From Augochlora pura (Eukaryota > Arthropoda > Insecta > Hymenoptera > Halictidae), in the NCBI RefSeq assembly GCF_028453695.1, contig NC_135782.1:9796001-9860000 (forward strand): DNA of 64,000 bases. Direction: 5' to 3'. Positions 38,816-51,352 of the stretch are shown here, piece by piece; positions within the stretch are counted from its first letter, which is position 1, and each line of letters starts with the position of its first letter. The position numbers and the translations under genes are program-made. The notes under the pieces are model-generated. The model was not told where the DNA came from and did no database searches. It saw nothing but the letters and a program-made list of their open reading frames with translations.

Positions 38816-41800
38816 GATAATATTTATTATTTTATGTAACAGTAATTTCAAGTAATGGATTGTTTCGTTGTTTCTCCTATTTCACGACAACAATTTTATT
38901 TAAAATAAATCGGAGAATAATATCCAATGAAATAACAAAATGTAACTAAAAGACTATATACTCATTATAATTTGATTTCTTCGTTTCCATGCTACAAGGA
39001 CGCAATTTTTATTTCTTGTACGAATTCATTTGATTTTGTTCCTAGACTTTGATAACAAATATTAAATTTTGTTTAAAGTTAGAGGAAGTAAATATCATCC
39101 GTATTTAGTAGATTATAATCATTACAATTTAATTTAATAATTAAGATTAAAATAATAACAATTATTGTGTGAATAATATACACGTTCCTGCAGTCAACAA
39201 CAAAAAGGAACAAGCGTGCTCTTAGATCACTTTCAAACTAAACTGCTCAAATTATCAAGTAAAATAATATGTTGTGTCAAATGAAATAATGCGATGTTAA
39301 ATGTGCCTAGGTTGATGCAAACAAACCGTTCGAAATATGTATTGGGAATTATGCTGTTTAGCGAAAGATTTCTCGACAAGCCGAAAGAATGGCGAAATTT
39401 CGCCCCCTCGAGGTTTTTACTCGATCAAACTTCGCAACTGCTCGAGCAACTTGCTCGAAACTTTTCAGTAAAAACTTGTACTCGCTACAAATCTCCCGGG
39501 GTAGTAATTATCACCTTCTTGTAGTACTTTACGCAAAAATGTTTTCCGCTCAATTTATCTTCCCTGTTGTTTCGATGCCAGAACTTCGTGGTCTCGATTC
39601 CATCGAAAATCGCTCGACTCGTGTTTTGCTGGCCGGTCTTTGTGGGCCAGTATCTTGGCTAAACCTTCCCACTCCCCCCCAGATGTTCGGCAATCGATAG
39701 TTCATTGAAACTTCGCGAGCGTGATCAGTCAACATTACCGCGCGCGCTTAGTTTTAGCGTCGGCGAGTCTTTTGTTTCGCGACTGGCCCGATTCGGCCGG
39801 CCGAAATTCGATGAATAATTCGCCGACGCTGAAACGGAAACATACTTTCGCATCGACACGGGGGATCGATGGGACGAATAATGCGCGGAATTATGGATAC
39901 ACCGGGGAGGCATCCACTAATAAGCAATCACTCATAGCTCGTCGAGCATTCTCGTTGCTAGAGTACTAATTTCGAGCCCAATTATGAATGTGACATTCAT
40001 GCACGAAAATCCTGTGCCGCGAAACGCCACCAATTGCCATTTTCACAGAATGTGGCGCGCGGACCAAATTTTAAAAAGTTTGCTATTTTTATTCTCTGCG
40101 AAACTGAAGTTGCAAAATGTGTGGGAATATTCCTCGATATTCAAGATAACCGCTAAATAACTGGAGCTTTGTGGAACCTTTTCTATGTTGCTTTTTTTTT
40201 ATAGATTATACAGCATCCCTTAAAGAAAAGGGCTAGAACGTGTAAAATATATTGTGGTTTTCTATTCCAGTGAGAAGTCAATTAATGCTATGGGAAAGAA
40301 CTCGTACTCGTGAGCGGGAAAAATGGTGTGACAATAAATTTGAGAGATGTTATTTTTCACACGTAATATTGAAAAAATATCCATTAATTACGCTCCCGAA
40401 TAAAACAATAAAAAATAAAAATATGTATCTGTGAAAGTTATATTTATTTTATATCGTTCGGTCGAGTGGCCAGCCTGCATTTCCGAGCGTAAACTGCAAA
40501 TCGATCGGACATTTCAATTATTATTTAGTCTACCGAATTTTATGAATGTAAACATTTTCTACCCCTTTCAAAAATATACGCAGATATTTCGCACGAGTTT
40601 GCAGTTACGAATGGAAACGTCGCGATAAGCAGAGTACAATGCCGAACTTCAAAGAGAAAATTCTACCAAAATTATATTATATTATATATATATGCATCGA
40701 AACGCCCCGTGAACGCGGCCACATTTCAATAATCGCGCCGCAACGTGGACAACCGAAAAAGTTCGCGGCTGTAAACAAAGTCCGCGAAATTTCCATAAAA
40801 CCGGTTCGAGGCAGCCGCCGCAGTTGCATCGCAAAGCACGAAAATTCCTACGACGAAAGAGTGCCTGGCACATGCAGTCTCACATGCAGTTGTACACGAG
40901 GGAGGATGCGCCAGCACAACGGTGCTCGTCGGTGGCGCAGTGCACCGTGGGCGCGAGTTGCACGCGCAGCGGAGAGTGCACGCGCAAATACGCGCTCCGA
41001 GAGAAATTCTTCATAATGGATGTTATGTGCCATCTGTCTGCGCAAGCAACGAAAACCATTCTGTTCTCCGGAGAACGCTTAACGTCCCTTGTACTCACAG
41101 GTGAGAACCATCAAGACTTGTTCGCTCGTTTGTTCGTCCCGCTTGTATACGCGTCTCCTCGGAGGCAAGAATTTCAACGACGACGACAGGCGTATTTGTA
41201 TTCGTACAACGAGATCCCCACGCCGTGAAATAAACGCGCAGAATGCGAACGAATAAATTTTTCAGGTTCTACGCTTTCGACCAGCATCCTCGTCACCGGA
41301 ATCGAATTAACGCGTTCGCTCCGATTATTTTTATTAAACTCCGGCTTTCTGACATTCATACTCCACTAGTCGCCAGTTTACGTTTTAATACCTCTTTGTC
41401 GCAATTCTTTAAACGTTTCAATCTATTCAGCGTGTTTAGCGAAGAAATAACAGAGTCGGATAAAACCGTTAGAAAATGTGCAGAATAGTAATAGTTGAGA
41501 TCATGTTCCTTTATTTAACAATAGAGTTACCAAACACGTGATTGGCTTTTAATTTTTCTTCTACAATTATTGATATCATAAAAATGTTTCCATGAGAAAT
41601 TTTCAGATATTTACAAAGTGTAAATAGATCGAATTTTGACAACGTTATAAAATGATACTTTATAAATATTGTCCTGAGATTAGAGTTTGGCGATACTAGT
41701 GTTAATTATTCAGAAATACGTGTTACTTATTTTTACTGTGTCTTGGGATCTAATTAATATGCTCTATAATTTTTATTAACACTTGCAACCATATATACTC

Positions 41801-43120
41801 CTAAATTAACAGGGAAAATTTGTTAACCATATAGAAGACCATAAACTGTGGTTCAGTTTCTATGCACAAAAGCTTTTCTTCTCAAAAGAACAAATAACTT
41901 AAATAAAAAAACGTTTGCTCCACCTAGTTTGTTAAGTGATTAAATTCTATTAAACCTTTTCAACATTAATACACCGTTAGTCAGATGACTTACGTTTCGA
42001 TGTTTTCTCGCGATGAGCAACGGAATTTTAGAAACGCCTCTAAAATTTTTAAACGTGATACGACACGCCATGGGAACGCAACCGGTTGTAACATAAGCAA
42101 ACCGTTGTTTTTAATTATAATTTTTTCAGACTAGAAATTTTTCGCAATTCGAAATGGACTACGGCGAAGTTCCTACCTTAATTAAAAGCCAACTTCGATG
42201 TAATTTCAGCCGCAAAATTCTAATGTAACAATTTCCCTGTAGGGTGCACGAAAGTCAATTACAAAGTTTAATTACGAAGTGATAGTAATATGCAGCATTC
42301 GAGACAAAGTTGCGTATACTTCATACACAGTATTCTAGTCGCCATGGTTGTAATTATTCTATTATTTCAGAATTTTCTCTAGTTAACCGTCGAGAATTAC
42401 TAGATCCGCATGACAAATGCAGGCTTATCCAAAATATAATAGTATAGGATGTTCTCTTTCTCAATAAAAGAACAAACTATTTTGTATATTATCGTTCTTT
42501 TTTTATTTGATCATATTTATTTTATTTTATTACTTTTTATTTAATCATATGCACTCCCTTATTGCAATCCATTGATTTACATGACTCGTCACAGTTCTCT
42601 GCTACAGTTACACATGTCAACATGAATGTTAATTATATCCTACAATAGAAATCACATGTTAATTATGATCTATTTAATTGTTACCCATGTAGACACTAAT
42701 GACCTTGCAATTAATGCAATTACGATAAAATAGATGCATTGGCAGAAATAATAATAATAATAATCACAGGAATTACTGTATTGATCTACACATCCAAAGC
42801 GGTAAATATAATCGATTGCAATGATCTAAAGTAAGATTGTTGTTCATTTTCTCTCTTATCACGTATAATAGGTTGACAAATGCATAAAATTCGCCATCTA
42901 ATAATCGAAAACTTACAACGGGGTAACTTCTTAGAATTGGACTAAACGGAATCTGATAAGAAGAAGATTCTTAAGAATCCTACTAAAACATCCGACACAT
43001 AAAAAATCCGTAATTTCACGAAACGATCCGCAGGATCACCGTCGATATTTGCAATAGCATTCCGTAGCGATGCGATCCACCGACATCAGAAAGAAACAAT
43101 TTATTTGATCGGCGAGACTC
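38816..43120. other. mixed AT-rich and GC-rich DNA, no gene recognised
   Basis: GC-richer parts at 39290-39970 and 40640-41230 hold overlapping short frames on both strands. DNA from 41450 to 43010 is AT-rich. A CAAAGGGTTAA run at 43127-43137 preceded by CTCGAGCGT may be a solo right end of the piggyBac-like MITE, but I found no partner end. Confidence 0.45.
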
Positions 43121-43579
43121 GAGCGTCAAAGGGTTAATTTCTAGCAATTAAATCGGGACGATCTATAAATTCCTGAGCGTCATCGCTGGTCGAACGATCG
43201 AGACTGGATCCCAAACGGAACGGAAGCGATGGCGGTTCCTGGCCGGGTCGACGTGAGAGGAGAGGAGAGGAGAGAGGAACGAGACGTGCCCGGCATCGCA
43301 ACTGCATACCGGGCGCGCGCGACGCGCGATTTGCAATCGTTGCACGGTGCATCGTTGCACCAGCCGCGTCACGTCGTCGATCGGCCACGACGACACGCCG
43401 CACGATGGGGAACCGTGGGAAGGGAGCAATTAGCAATTAAAATCAGGGGTTCGGCGATTGATCGCTCTAGCATGATACCAGCCTGTCCTACGGGCCAATC
43501 GACTCTTGGATTATAATTACGGGCGCTAATTGCAGGCACCTGCCACCCGTCTCTCTTTCCTGCGGCCCATGTTCCCACC

Positions 43580-43581
<2 letters not shown>

Positions 43582-43618
<37 letters not shown>

Positions 43619-43667
43619 TCACTCCCTCTCTCTCTCTCACTCCCTCTCTCCCTCTCTCCCACTCTCT
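43582..43667. repeat. CT microsatellite with interruptions
   Basis: CT dinucleotides over about 85 bp, interrupted by CAC and CCC. Confidence 0.95.
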
Positions 43668-46600
43668 TTTCCCTATCGGCGAGGTGCTGCGCGATTAGTA
43701 CGCGGAAACAGGGTTAAAACGTTCTGAGAATTTCATTTCCGGAGGTGGTGTTCGACTCGTGTCTCTACTTCCTAATAAATCGATCAGCAGACCAATAATT
43801 CCCCCGGAAGGTCCCATACAGTGAAAACAAGCGCGATTTTCGATCAGACGTGCACACAGAATTCTCTATAGCACCCGGATACGTTCAACCGGATGCAGCG
43901 ATCCTTCTTTCTCGTATTTCATCCGAGTGCCATCGGCATAGTGCGAACCTGGCTCTGATCGAAAGTCTCAGTTTTCATCCGGAATCTCGATTGAAAAATT
44001 TCGAGAACGTAGCCTGGTTCTACGACTTGCAAGATTGGCGCTCCGCGAGATGTTCGAACTTTGAAGTTGTTCGATTAATGAAACGATTTCAACCCGGGGA
44101 CAGCTCGAACTATGAAGTGGTTCGATCTTTGAATTACAGATCGCGACGTTCGTTTTGGCGATCGCGAATTCTTTCGATTCTTGTAATTTAACTTAACACC
44201 TCGTCTTGAAAACCTCTCGATGCGAAATCGAAGCAATTTGAAACGTTAAAGAATTCACAAGGAATATGTATAAACTCCATAAAATTGGCAAGTAGTGGAT
44301 AAATGGTTTAGCAATTGTCAGAAGTATTAGATTAAATCTATGCATTCAAAGATATGTTTATCTTTTAAGACAAGATAATTCTTCTACTTTTCATTGTTTT
44401 CATTTTGTTGAAAGTTCTCTTTCAGACTCACCATTCGATTGCAAAGATTTCGGGGACCAGCAATCACAAATAGGAAATTAATATTCATAAAACCGGACCG
44501 TCGGCGAAGCTTAACTGGCAAAACTATTATTTCCCAGCACGTGTTCGGTCAAATTGACGGCAGCAATATGCGATTTTGTTGTTGCGCAGAAAACGGAAAG
44601 AACGCCGCCGGGATGGTTCATGGAATTCTAATAAACGTTCGACCGCGATGGGTAACGCGAAAACGAGATTCTGGGACAGCCGGATCGTCGGCGGGACCAT
44701 GAACGCGTAACGAGTATACGTGATTCTCTATCCCATTTTCGTCCGTTTCCCTTTAGCCCCGTTTTCAACCCGTCCACCAATAGCCTCCGCGAGCGGCCAA
44801 TACCGGCGCGGAGATGATAAAGCCGGAGCCGGCATGAAATATCGGGCCACGGAAATATATTTGTAACCGAACTCACGTCGTTTTGAGCGAAGGTTGGCGT
44901 AATTGGCCCGTCGCTGGCTTCCCATTTGTTGGCGATGAGGATCGTCTCCGCCGTTTTCTGCTGCACCGATTTCGACTCGTCGAGCAACGTCAGCTGGTAA
45001 AACTCCTGGATATCTGCAACAGCCCGGAAAACGGGGGAGTCATTAATATGGGATCGACAGGTTGCCTCTTGACGCGGCTGAAATATTGTCGCGTCTCAGA
45101 TACCACCTCTGTTACCTAATGAAAATTTTGATCGACTCGGCGCATACTACGTGAACCATGTCTGTCGCTGTTATTCAAAGAAATCATGGCGCCCGAAGCG
45201 ACCCCCTTGGCACTACCTCATCGACAACTTCAAATATTTCACAAAATTAAGGTACGTCGTTTAATCGAAATATTTTAAGCAAGTTTCAATGTAGTAATTA
45301 CCTAATAATTAATAGTTTACTTAGTAGTCTAACAATATATAGTAACAATATAATAGGTTACTTAATAATCTAACAGTTTACCTGAAAGTTTAAATATGAC
45401 CCGTTGCGGTGTGGTATTTCGATTATGAAACTTATTATGTGGGCGGTGTATTTGTTCAAGTCGAATTAGCTGTACATCGTCAGTAGTTAAAGTTAATTAC
45501 GACTAGCTCCGCATTATATCCAGTAATATCAGTACACAACGTAATGACATAACTCCGAAATTAACTGCGAAAATTACTCGCAAGAGAGCAACTAATAAGT
45601 AACACACCTGAGGGCGATGATTTAAGGTTACTCGAGAATGCTGATTTATTAATCCTTCGAGCGTATTCTGAATTCATTTAGACCAATGACGAGCAATCTT
45701 TTTACTTGTCGTGAACCAGAATTTATCGATCGGCCATTATTCTTAAATTGAAGTGGACCATGGATTGCTCGTGATTAATTTAAACGACGCCATGTAATCG
45801 TTGAAAAGAATTCCACGTGTTCAATAAACATTATACAAAAATTACCGTTTTACTGACGATCCGTAGAACAAGAGGGCAAATTCAACCAATTAATTTCTTG
45901 GAAAATTACAACAAAGACTCGATCTCTCTTCTCTGCGATTAGTAGAGCACCAGCGGAGTGACCTTTCTGCAATGAATTACGTCGAGAGTTGTCGCGAGAT
46001 GTCGTGTCGTTCTCGGTGCCATACTGAAGTAAGCACAATAAGCTTTCGCATTATACGAAAGGGACGTTATACTGCCCTTTAGTGTCTGCTAGCTCGGAGG
46101 GTTACATAACAATTTGGAAACGAACAAAGTCAAGGAATAAATGAAGATAATGTAAGTCTTGCATTGCTAATATTATATTTTTAATAGACACGATTAACTG
46201 TATCATATGATGCACGATTTCTTAATTATTACTCTTGGTTCTAAACGTTAAATTAAGATACACAGATAAACCGTGTAACATTTCCCGAAAAAAATAGCAC
46301 AAGCTTTCAAACAGAATATTTTTAACCCAAAAGATAACCGTTTCTACAAATAATGTTACCATCGCCTCGTAATTCTCTTGACCAGTGCAGCATTCATGCA
46401 ACCACATATGCGCCGCGCGCCATTTCGAAAGAGCCGGCGCGCATATGGGCCACCCAGCTCGTAAAATGTAATTAGGTCGCGAAATAACATAAATGGCAAA
46501 GAAAAATGTTTCGGAAAAAAAGGTGCCGGTTGAATTCGTTCGCCAAGGTCTTGCCGGAGTGGTAAATTCGAGGTTACACGTTACCCGGACACTAAATGTC

Positions 46601-46695
46601 GAAGGGGCCGCTTGTTACTAGCCGCGAAAAAATTCTACGACTTTAATTAACGTCCCGAGTTTTTGTCGCGGCAAACAGAGGGGCCACGGTCTCGG

Positions 46696-46716
46696 GAACG
46701 AACGAACGAACGAACG
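46696..46716. repeat. GAAC tetranucleotide repeat, 5 copies
   Basis: Five consecutive GAAC units. Confidence 0.9.
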
Positions 46717-47809
46717 GGGGCCCCTCTAATTTTTCGTTTTAATTCACACGTAATGGCATCTTCTCGCCGCTCTCCAATCTCGTGGCTGGAAGTATGTCGT
46801 CGCCGCTATTTATGCAACCGACAGGAATCTTCTTCCCCTTTTACACTCCTGGGAGTGCGGCGACGAGTTCGTCGTCCTCCGTTCGCCAGTAGCGTTGCAA
46901 CGGCGGCGAGTTACAAAGTAGAGAACTCGAAAAAAAATCGCGTTTGAAAGCGACTCTCGGGAGATTTTTTTTTCAACAGAGAAACCGTAATATGTCATTG
47001 GACGTGATTCTCCAATGAATACCGGCGCGTTCGCCTTTTTCGCGACGCCGTTTCTATTTCGTCGCGTCATCGATGCGATCCGTAAGCAAAAACGAAAGTA
47101 GACGGAGAACTAAAAGGATTTTAGAGTGAAACGACGATCTCTTTATTCGGGCGCCGCGAGTCGAGGCGCGATGATAATTAATGGCACACGCTTCTTTTCG
47201 CTTTGACGAACGAATCGAAATGAACCGAGCGCGACGCTGCGGCAAACAACGGGAACTCCGTTGGGACAGGTTTCTCCTCTCTACTCTCGACAAGCTCGTT
47301 CGATTAAAAAGACACGTGGTACGTATGTTGTATTATATTGCGTTACCGGCTGGTTGCTCGCTTTTTTCCGGCCATGTAAATTGCGGTTAGGTATCGCGGT
47401 GCAGATTTTCGAACAGCTTTCGAATGCTGTCAGCGTGCTGCCACGCATCGATCTGAACCGTTTGCCGCCGCTTTTTTCTATTCGACACACGTTCGGTTTC
47501 GGGAGAATGTGTAAGCGTAGACCAGATGTTTGCTGCCGGAAGCGAAAGAATTGCGACAAATTTGTTTCTGTCCGACTCTTTCCGCTCGCAATTTTTCGGA
47601 CGGTCTTTGATAATAGCTGGAAGCGAAAGGCGAATTCAAAGAAGTACAAAAATGTATCACGGCGATGGATTAGAATGATGAAAAATGTATTACAGAGATT
47701 CAGAAATTTTCAAATTTGATTATTTCATGTTTACCCGTTGTTGGTGTGGTATAATACTGGATGGTTTCCGGAAAAAAATTCGATGGTCTAAATAAAGTAT
47801 AAGGTTTAA

Positions 47810-48043
47810 CCCTTTGCACTCGAAACCATTTTGATTATAAATCTAAAATAGTTTTTCTAGCTTACAGTATCTCCATTTTACGTAATATAGTTGGTATTTC
47901 GTACATATGAAATTGATTCTTGTGATTCATACCAACAGTTTTACAGTTAACAATTTTTTAAAGTTTGTTGGTATAACAATTATTTTGGAACGTGATATAA
48001 TAATTTCAGTGGTGCCTCAGAGTCACCACTCGAGTGCAAGGGG
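47810..48043 (-). mobile_element. piggyBac-like MITE, reverse orientation
   Basis: A 234-bp element between TTAA sites (47806-47809 and 48044-48047). Read on the minus strand it begins CCCCTTGCACTCGAGTGG, then GACTCTGAGGCACCACTG as in the 7945 copy, and ends TTCGAGTGCAAAGGG. No coding capacity. Confidence 0.85.
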
Positions 48044-48349
48044 TTAAATGTTCGTTTTCAACACTTATAATTTAATTTAGTACTCCATATGAAATTGTCA
48101 AACTAGTAAGTAAATTATTTCCGTTTGTTATATACGTAGTGTCTCTAGGAAGATTTATTATGAATGGGATTATATATGTGTAGGACACAGTAATAATTTA
48201 ATTAATATTTAAAGACTCGCAGTATTGCGAACTTACTTTTAGTATTGACGTAAGCAATACTAAAAGTTTTCGACAAAATAGAAAACGTTAACTATATTTA
48301 CATCCAGATATACATGTAGATATATGCCTTCCGTCAGGATGAAAAAACG

Positions 48350-48519
48350 GCACGAGTTACGAAACTTGCACAATAAGATCTCACTGTACTGCAGAGCAAC
48401 AAACAACGCGTATAGAGGTCTGAACAGGCAATAACTACGCGCCGCCAGATGAAACGCAATATTAATTTCAGCGCCGCCTCATAGCAAAACAAATGAAAAT
48501 CGGCCCCGGCGTGAACGTG
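48350..48519 (+). mobile_element. right part of a CACGTTCAACC-type MITE
   Basis: Ends CCCCGGCGTGAACGTG before TTAA (48520-48523) and shares GCCGCCAGATGAA and neighbouring sequence with the right half of the 38558 element. No left end is recognisable; the left limit is approximate. Confidence 0.5.
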
Positions 48520-48836
48520 TTAAATATATTAGTCGAAGCGATCCGCGGGACATAAGAATAGTCTCAAATATTAAGAAGCGAAAAATGAATAATTTATTAC
48601 TAAAACAAATTCGCTTTCGTATACATACTAATGGTTTGTGTATTCGAGAGTTACTGTTATTGGTTCGAGGTCGCTCGCTATCCTAATATTTACATCCGGA
48701 GTGGGGATAATCCGTAACCGTAAATTTGACATTCTTCAACCTATTTATTCGGCTGTGTCCGGACGCGTACAGACGTGTTTCCGATATCCTCCGTCGATCA
48801 CTTTAATTCGACATACTATTTCGTTGTAATATTTAA

Positions 48837-49005
48837 TCGGTACACTTCATTATTGGGGTTATCGATCATTTGGTCATTCGGTCATTTTGCCAATCGGTTA
48901 TTTGGCTATCCGGTCACATTACTAATCGGTCATTTTACTAAGCGTTTATTTATTTAATCCGTCAATTGGCTAATCGGTTATTCGTGTAATCGATCATTTA
49001 AACTG
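48837..49005 (+). repeat. degenerate TAATCGGTCATTT-type short repeats
   Basis: Variants of ATCGGTCATTT recur about every 13-20 bp (TTCGGTCATTTTG, ATCGGTTATTTGG, ATCGGTCATTTTA, ATCGGTTATTCG). They abut the left edge of the candidate RNA locus. Confidence 0.6.
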
Positions 49006-49090
49006 AATCATGGGTTTGCGATACCGGACTGTTCGCGAGTGTTCGCGTGTGTTAGTGGTTGCTGTTTTGTGAAACCATGTGCAAGGTGCA

Positions 49091-49281
49091 GAGTTGGGGA
49101 GGCAACGTCTGAGCTTGTTAAAAGATTATAAATCATCTACCTCGTGTCATCAAGTAGTAAGTGAATATTTAAAGAAATTATTTTTCGTATTACGTAGGAA
49201 GTGTAGAAATATTTAACAAGTACAGTGACCAAAGCATGGCCGAGCAATCCTTTGAGTGATAATCTGTTTTTTAGTTAGGTA
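49091..49281 (+). repeat. RNA-locus module, copy 1 (no internal intron)
   Basis: Runs from GAGTTGGGGAGGCAAC to AGTTAGGTA. It aligns with copy 2 (50569-50880) at both ends; the last ~38 bp, from GCAATCCTTTG to TTAGGTA, are almost identical. It contains a donor-like GTAAGT (49157-49162), a T-rich acceptor-like CTGTTTTTTAG ending at 49274, and between them a hairpin (49230-49254). The putative intron would be 118 bp. Confidence 0.55.
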
Positions 49282-49660
49282 CATTTACTGTACCGATATA
49301 TTAAATAATTTTCTTCCGATGAATTGTATTGGAGATATATAAATTGGTGCTATTGAAAAGCCGAAAATAAATAAATTTATTAATGAAATAAGTTGAATCT
49401 AATATCGCAGCCATCGATTTGCGTAATTAAATAGCTAATGAAAAAGGTTGTACGCTTTGCAAACGACAATATATGAAGAGCAATGTATGTTAAAAATTGC
49501 TTTTAATAACTAATATACTAGGATGGAAACTATGAAAAGAGCGTTGTTGTTTAGTTTCTGTTTAGCTGCGACGCACCTTTCATAGTTTTCTACGTCATAA
49601 ATTCAAACAGAAGTTCTGCTGTTTTCATTCAGCTCGAGCTTCAATTTCTCGCCACTAGAA

Positions 49661-49688
49661 GCGCTGCTATTGCTGACAGAAGCAGCGC
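49661..49688 (+). other. GC-rich hairpin
   Basis: GCGCTGCT (49661-49668) pairs perfectly with AGCAGCGC (49681-49688) around a 12-base loop, in AT-rich surroundings within the candidate RNA locus. Confidence 0.5.
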
Positions 49689-50495
49689 CATTACTTCTGT
49701 TAGATCGAACGCGTCATTAGGATCCAGTGGTCGATTATTTGCTTTTAGAGTAATTAATTTAAGTGTTGCAAGTTGACAGTAACAAAATATCAAAGATAAA
49801 GTGATTGCAAACGCGATGGTTCGATCTTTGACGAAGTTCTGATATATTCATAGAATATAGGTGAGTTTATACTATTGTTCCGTTACCCTTTGGCAGAATT
49901 CATATATTGCGTTCTTTTGCGCCGAGATATTTACAAATTGTTTCGTGTAATTAATATTTCGAAATTGATAAATCATTTTAACGTAAAAATGGCTTACAAT
50001 TCGAGTATTCTATTCGATTCTGACTAACTGTAATTAGACGTGAGAAATGTTCTTCTTTTGCGCCGGTATTCCATTGTGTAATACGATTGCGCAGTAGCGC
50101 TACCTATTACAATTTACGCGCGAAATCGTAGTAGAGTCACGGGCGTTTTGCGTTTTAGAATTTACAAACATTTAGTTGATTTAACAGATCTGTTATTGCT
50201 TAGATGTATGGAAAAATGAAATAAACACGGAGAAATCATAATGTTTCCATTAATTAACACTAGTTACCTGTCGATTCGAAAGAAAAGTGAGGTTGAAATT
50301 TTTTTCACTTATACGTTAACCTGTCTCCATTATTTCGCTTTTATTGCGCAATAGAAATTATTATAGTAGCATTAGTTGTTATAGTATTATTATTATAGTA
50401 GTTTTTGTTATTAATAAATTGCTATGCCAGGCAGAAAATTTATGTTAAGGTTATCTTACCATTGAATTTAATCAAATTTCGTGTTATTTTTACAG

Positions 50496-50613
50496 ATTTC
50501 AAAACGACATACGATGCAGAGATCCAGAAGCAACACGGTCACGGATCTGAAGGTTTACATCGATAGCTGAGCTCGGGAGGCAACATTTCGTGCTTTGTAA
50601 AGAAGGAAGGGAT
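50496..50613 (+). other. putative non-coding exon
   Basis: Bounded on the left by an acceptor-like TTATTTTTACAG (AG at 50494-50495) and on the right by a strong donor GTAAGT (50614-50619). GC content is higher than in the flanks. It includes the GAGCTCGGGAGGCAAC start of module copy 2. No meaningful ORF. Confidence 0.4.
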
Positions 50614-50728
50614 GTAAGTATCGTATTCATCATTATATAAGTTATATGAAATAATTCGCAGAAATTAATAAGTACGTGTACGATGTTGAACACATTTTAA
50701 CGTCTCTGTGATTTTCTTTCTGTTTCAG

Positions 50729-50761
50729 ATCTCTAACGCAGATCCCTCCTCCCAACAAGTA
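50729..50761 (+). other. putative 33-nt microexon
   Basis: Lies between an acceptor TTTCTGTTTCAG and a donor GTGAGT. Short and without coding features. The call depends on the two putative introns being real. Confidence 0.3.
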
Positions 50762-50828
50762 GTGAGTCAATATTTAAAGAATTTTTCTATAACGTAGAAT
50801 TGTAGAACCCTTTGACGAGTACAATGGT

Positions 50829-50853
50829 CAAAGGATTGCTCGGCAATCCTTTG
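50829..50853 (+). other. perfect 11-bp hairpin inside putative intron
   Basis: CAAAGGATTGC, loop TCG, GCAATCCTTTG. The counterpart in copy 1 (49230-49254) keeps the 3' arm exactly while its 5' arm has diverged, so the 3' arm is the conserved strand. Confidence 0.6.
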
Positions 50854-51352
50854 GGTGGTAATCTGTTTTTTAGTTAGGTAGTTTGCTCTTTCTGCTCGCT
50901 ACGATTTTTCTACGATTATTTCAAGTTTCAATAATTTTATTTCGAAGCTGACGATAGATTGATCTTTTAGAACACGCGTTTATTATAACACGAATGTTGC
51001 AAAAATTATATTGGTAGATTTATCGTACCAATATATTGAATAACTTTCTTCCGTTTAAGTGCATTAGAGATCATGTGCAGAAAGACGTTTCGCGATAGGT
51101 GAAACATATTTGATACAAGTTCAAGATAGAGCTCCATCTTGCTACGAATTTACTATGAAATATATTTGAACATATCTTTAAATTATTATTATGAAATTAT
51201 TATTATAAACATATGAAATATATTTGAGCGTATTTCTGACTTATTATTATAAAATTATAATTAAATATATACTCATTTTTCAATGAAATAACAGCAGCTT
51301 AGCCCGTGAAACTAATGACTTCTTTTTTAGATAGGATTTTCAGAGATCTGAG

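Larger units (their letters stand above)
43121..47805. other. CpG-rich islands and AT-rich DNA, no gene recognised
   Basis: Islands at about 43140-43830, 44430-45120 and 46390-47700. They carry a (GAGAG)-type purine run at 43254-43279, a CT microsatellite and a GAAC repeat. The 152-codon frame at 47261-47719 overlaps a 122-codon minus-strand frame; neither has a domain I recognise. Confidence 0.5.
50569..50880 (+). repeat. RNA-locus module, copy 2 (with putative 115-bp intron)
   Basis: Aligns with copy 1 (49091-49281) but is 312 bp long. The excess is almost exactly a sequence with consensus intron borders, GTAAGT at 50614 to TTTCAG ending at 50728 (115 bp). Removing it leaves 197 bp against 191 bp in copy 1. 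A second putative intron (GTGAGT at 50762 to TTTTTTAG ending at 50873, 112 bp) corresponds to the one in copy 1 and contains a perfect hairpin. Confidence 0.55.

Noticed and set aside
47261..47719. 152-codon plus-strand ORF
   Set aside because: Overlaps a 122-codon minus-strand frame; neither resembles a known protein.
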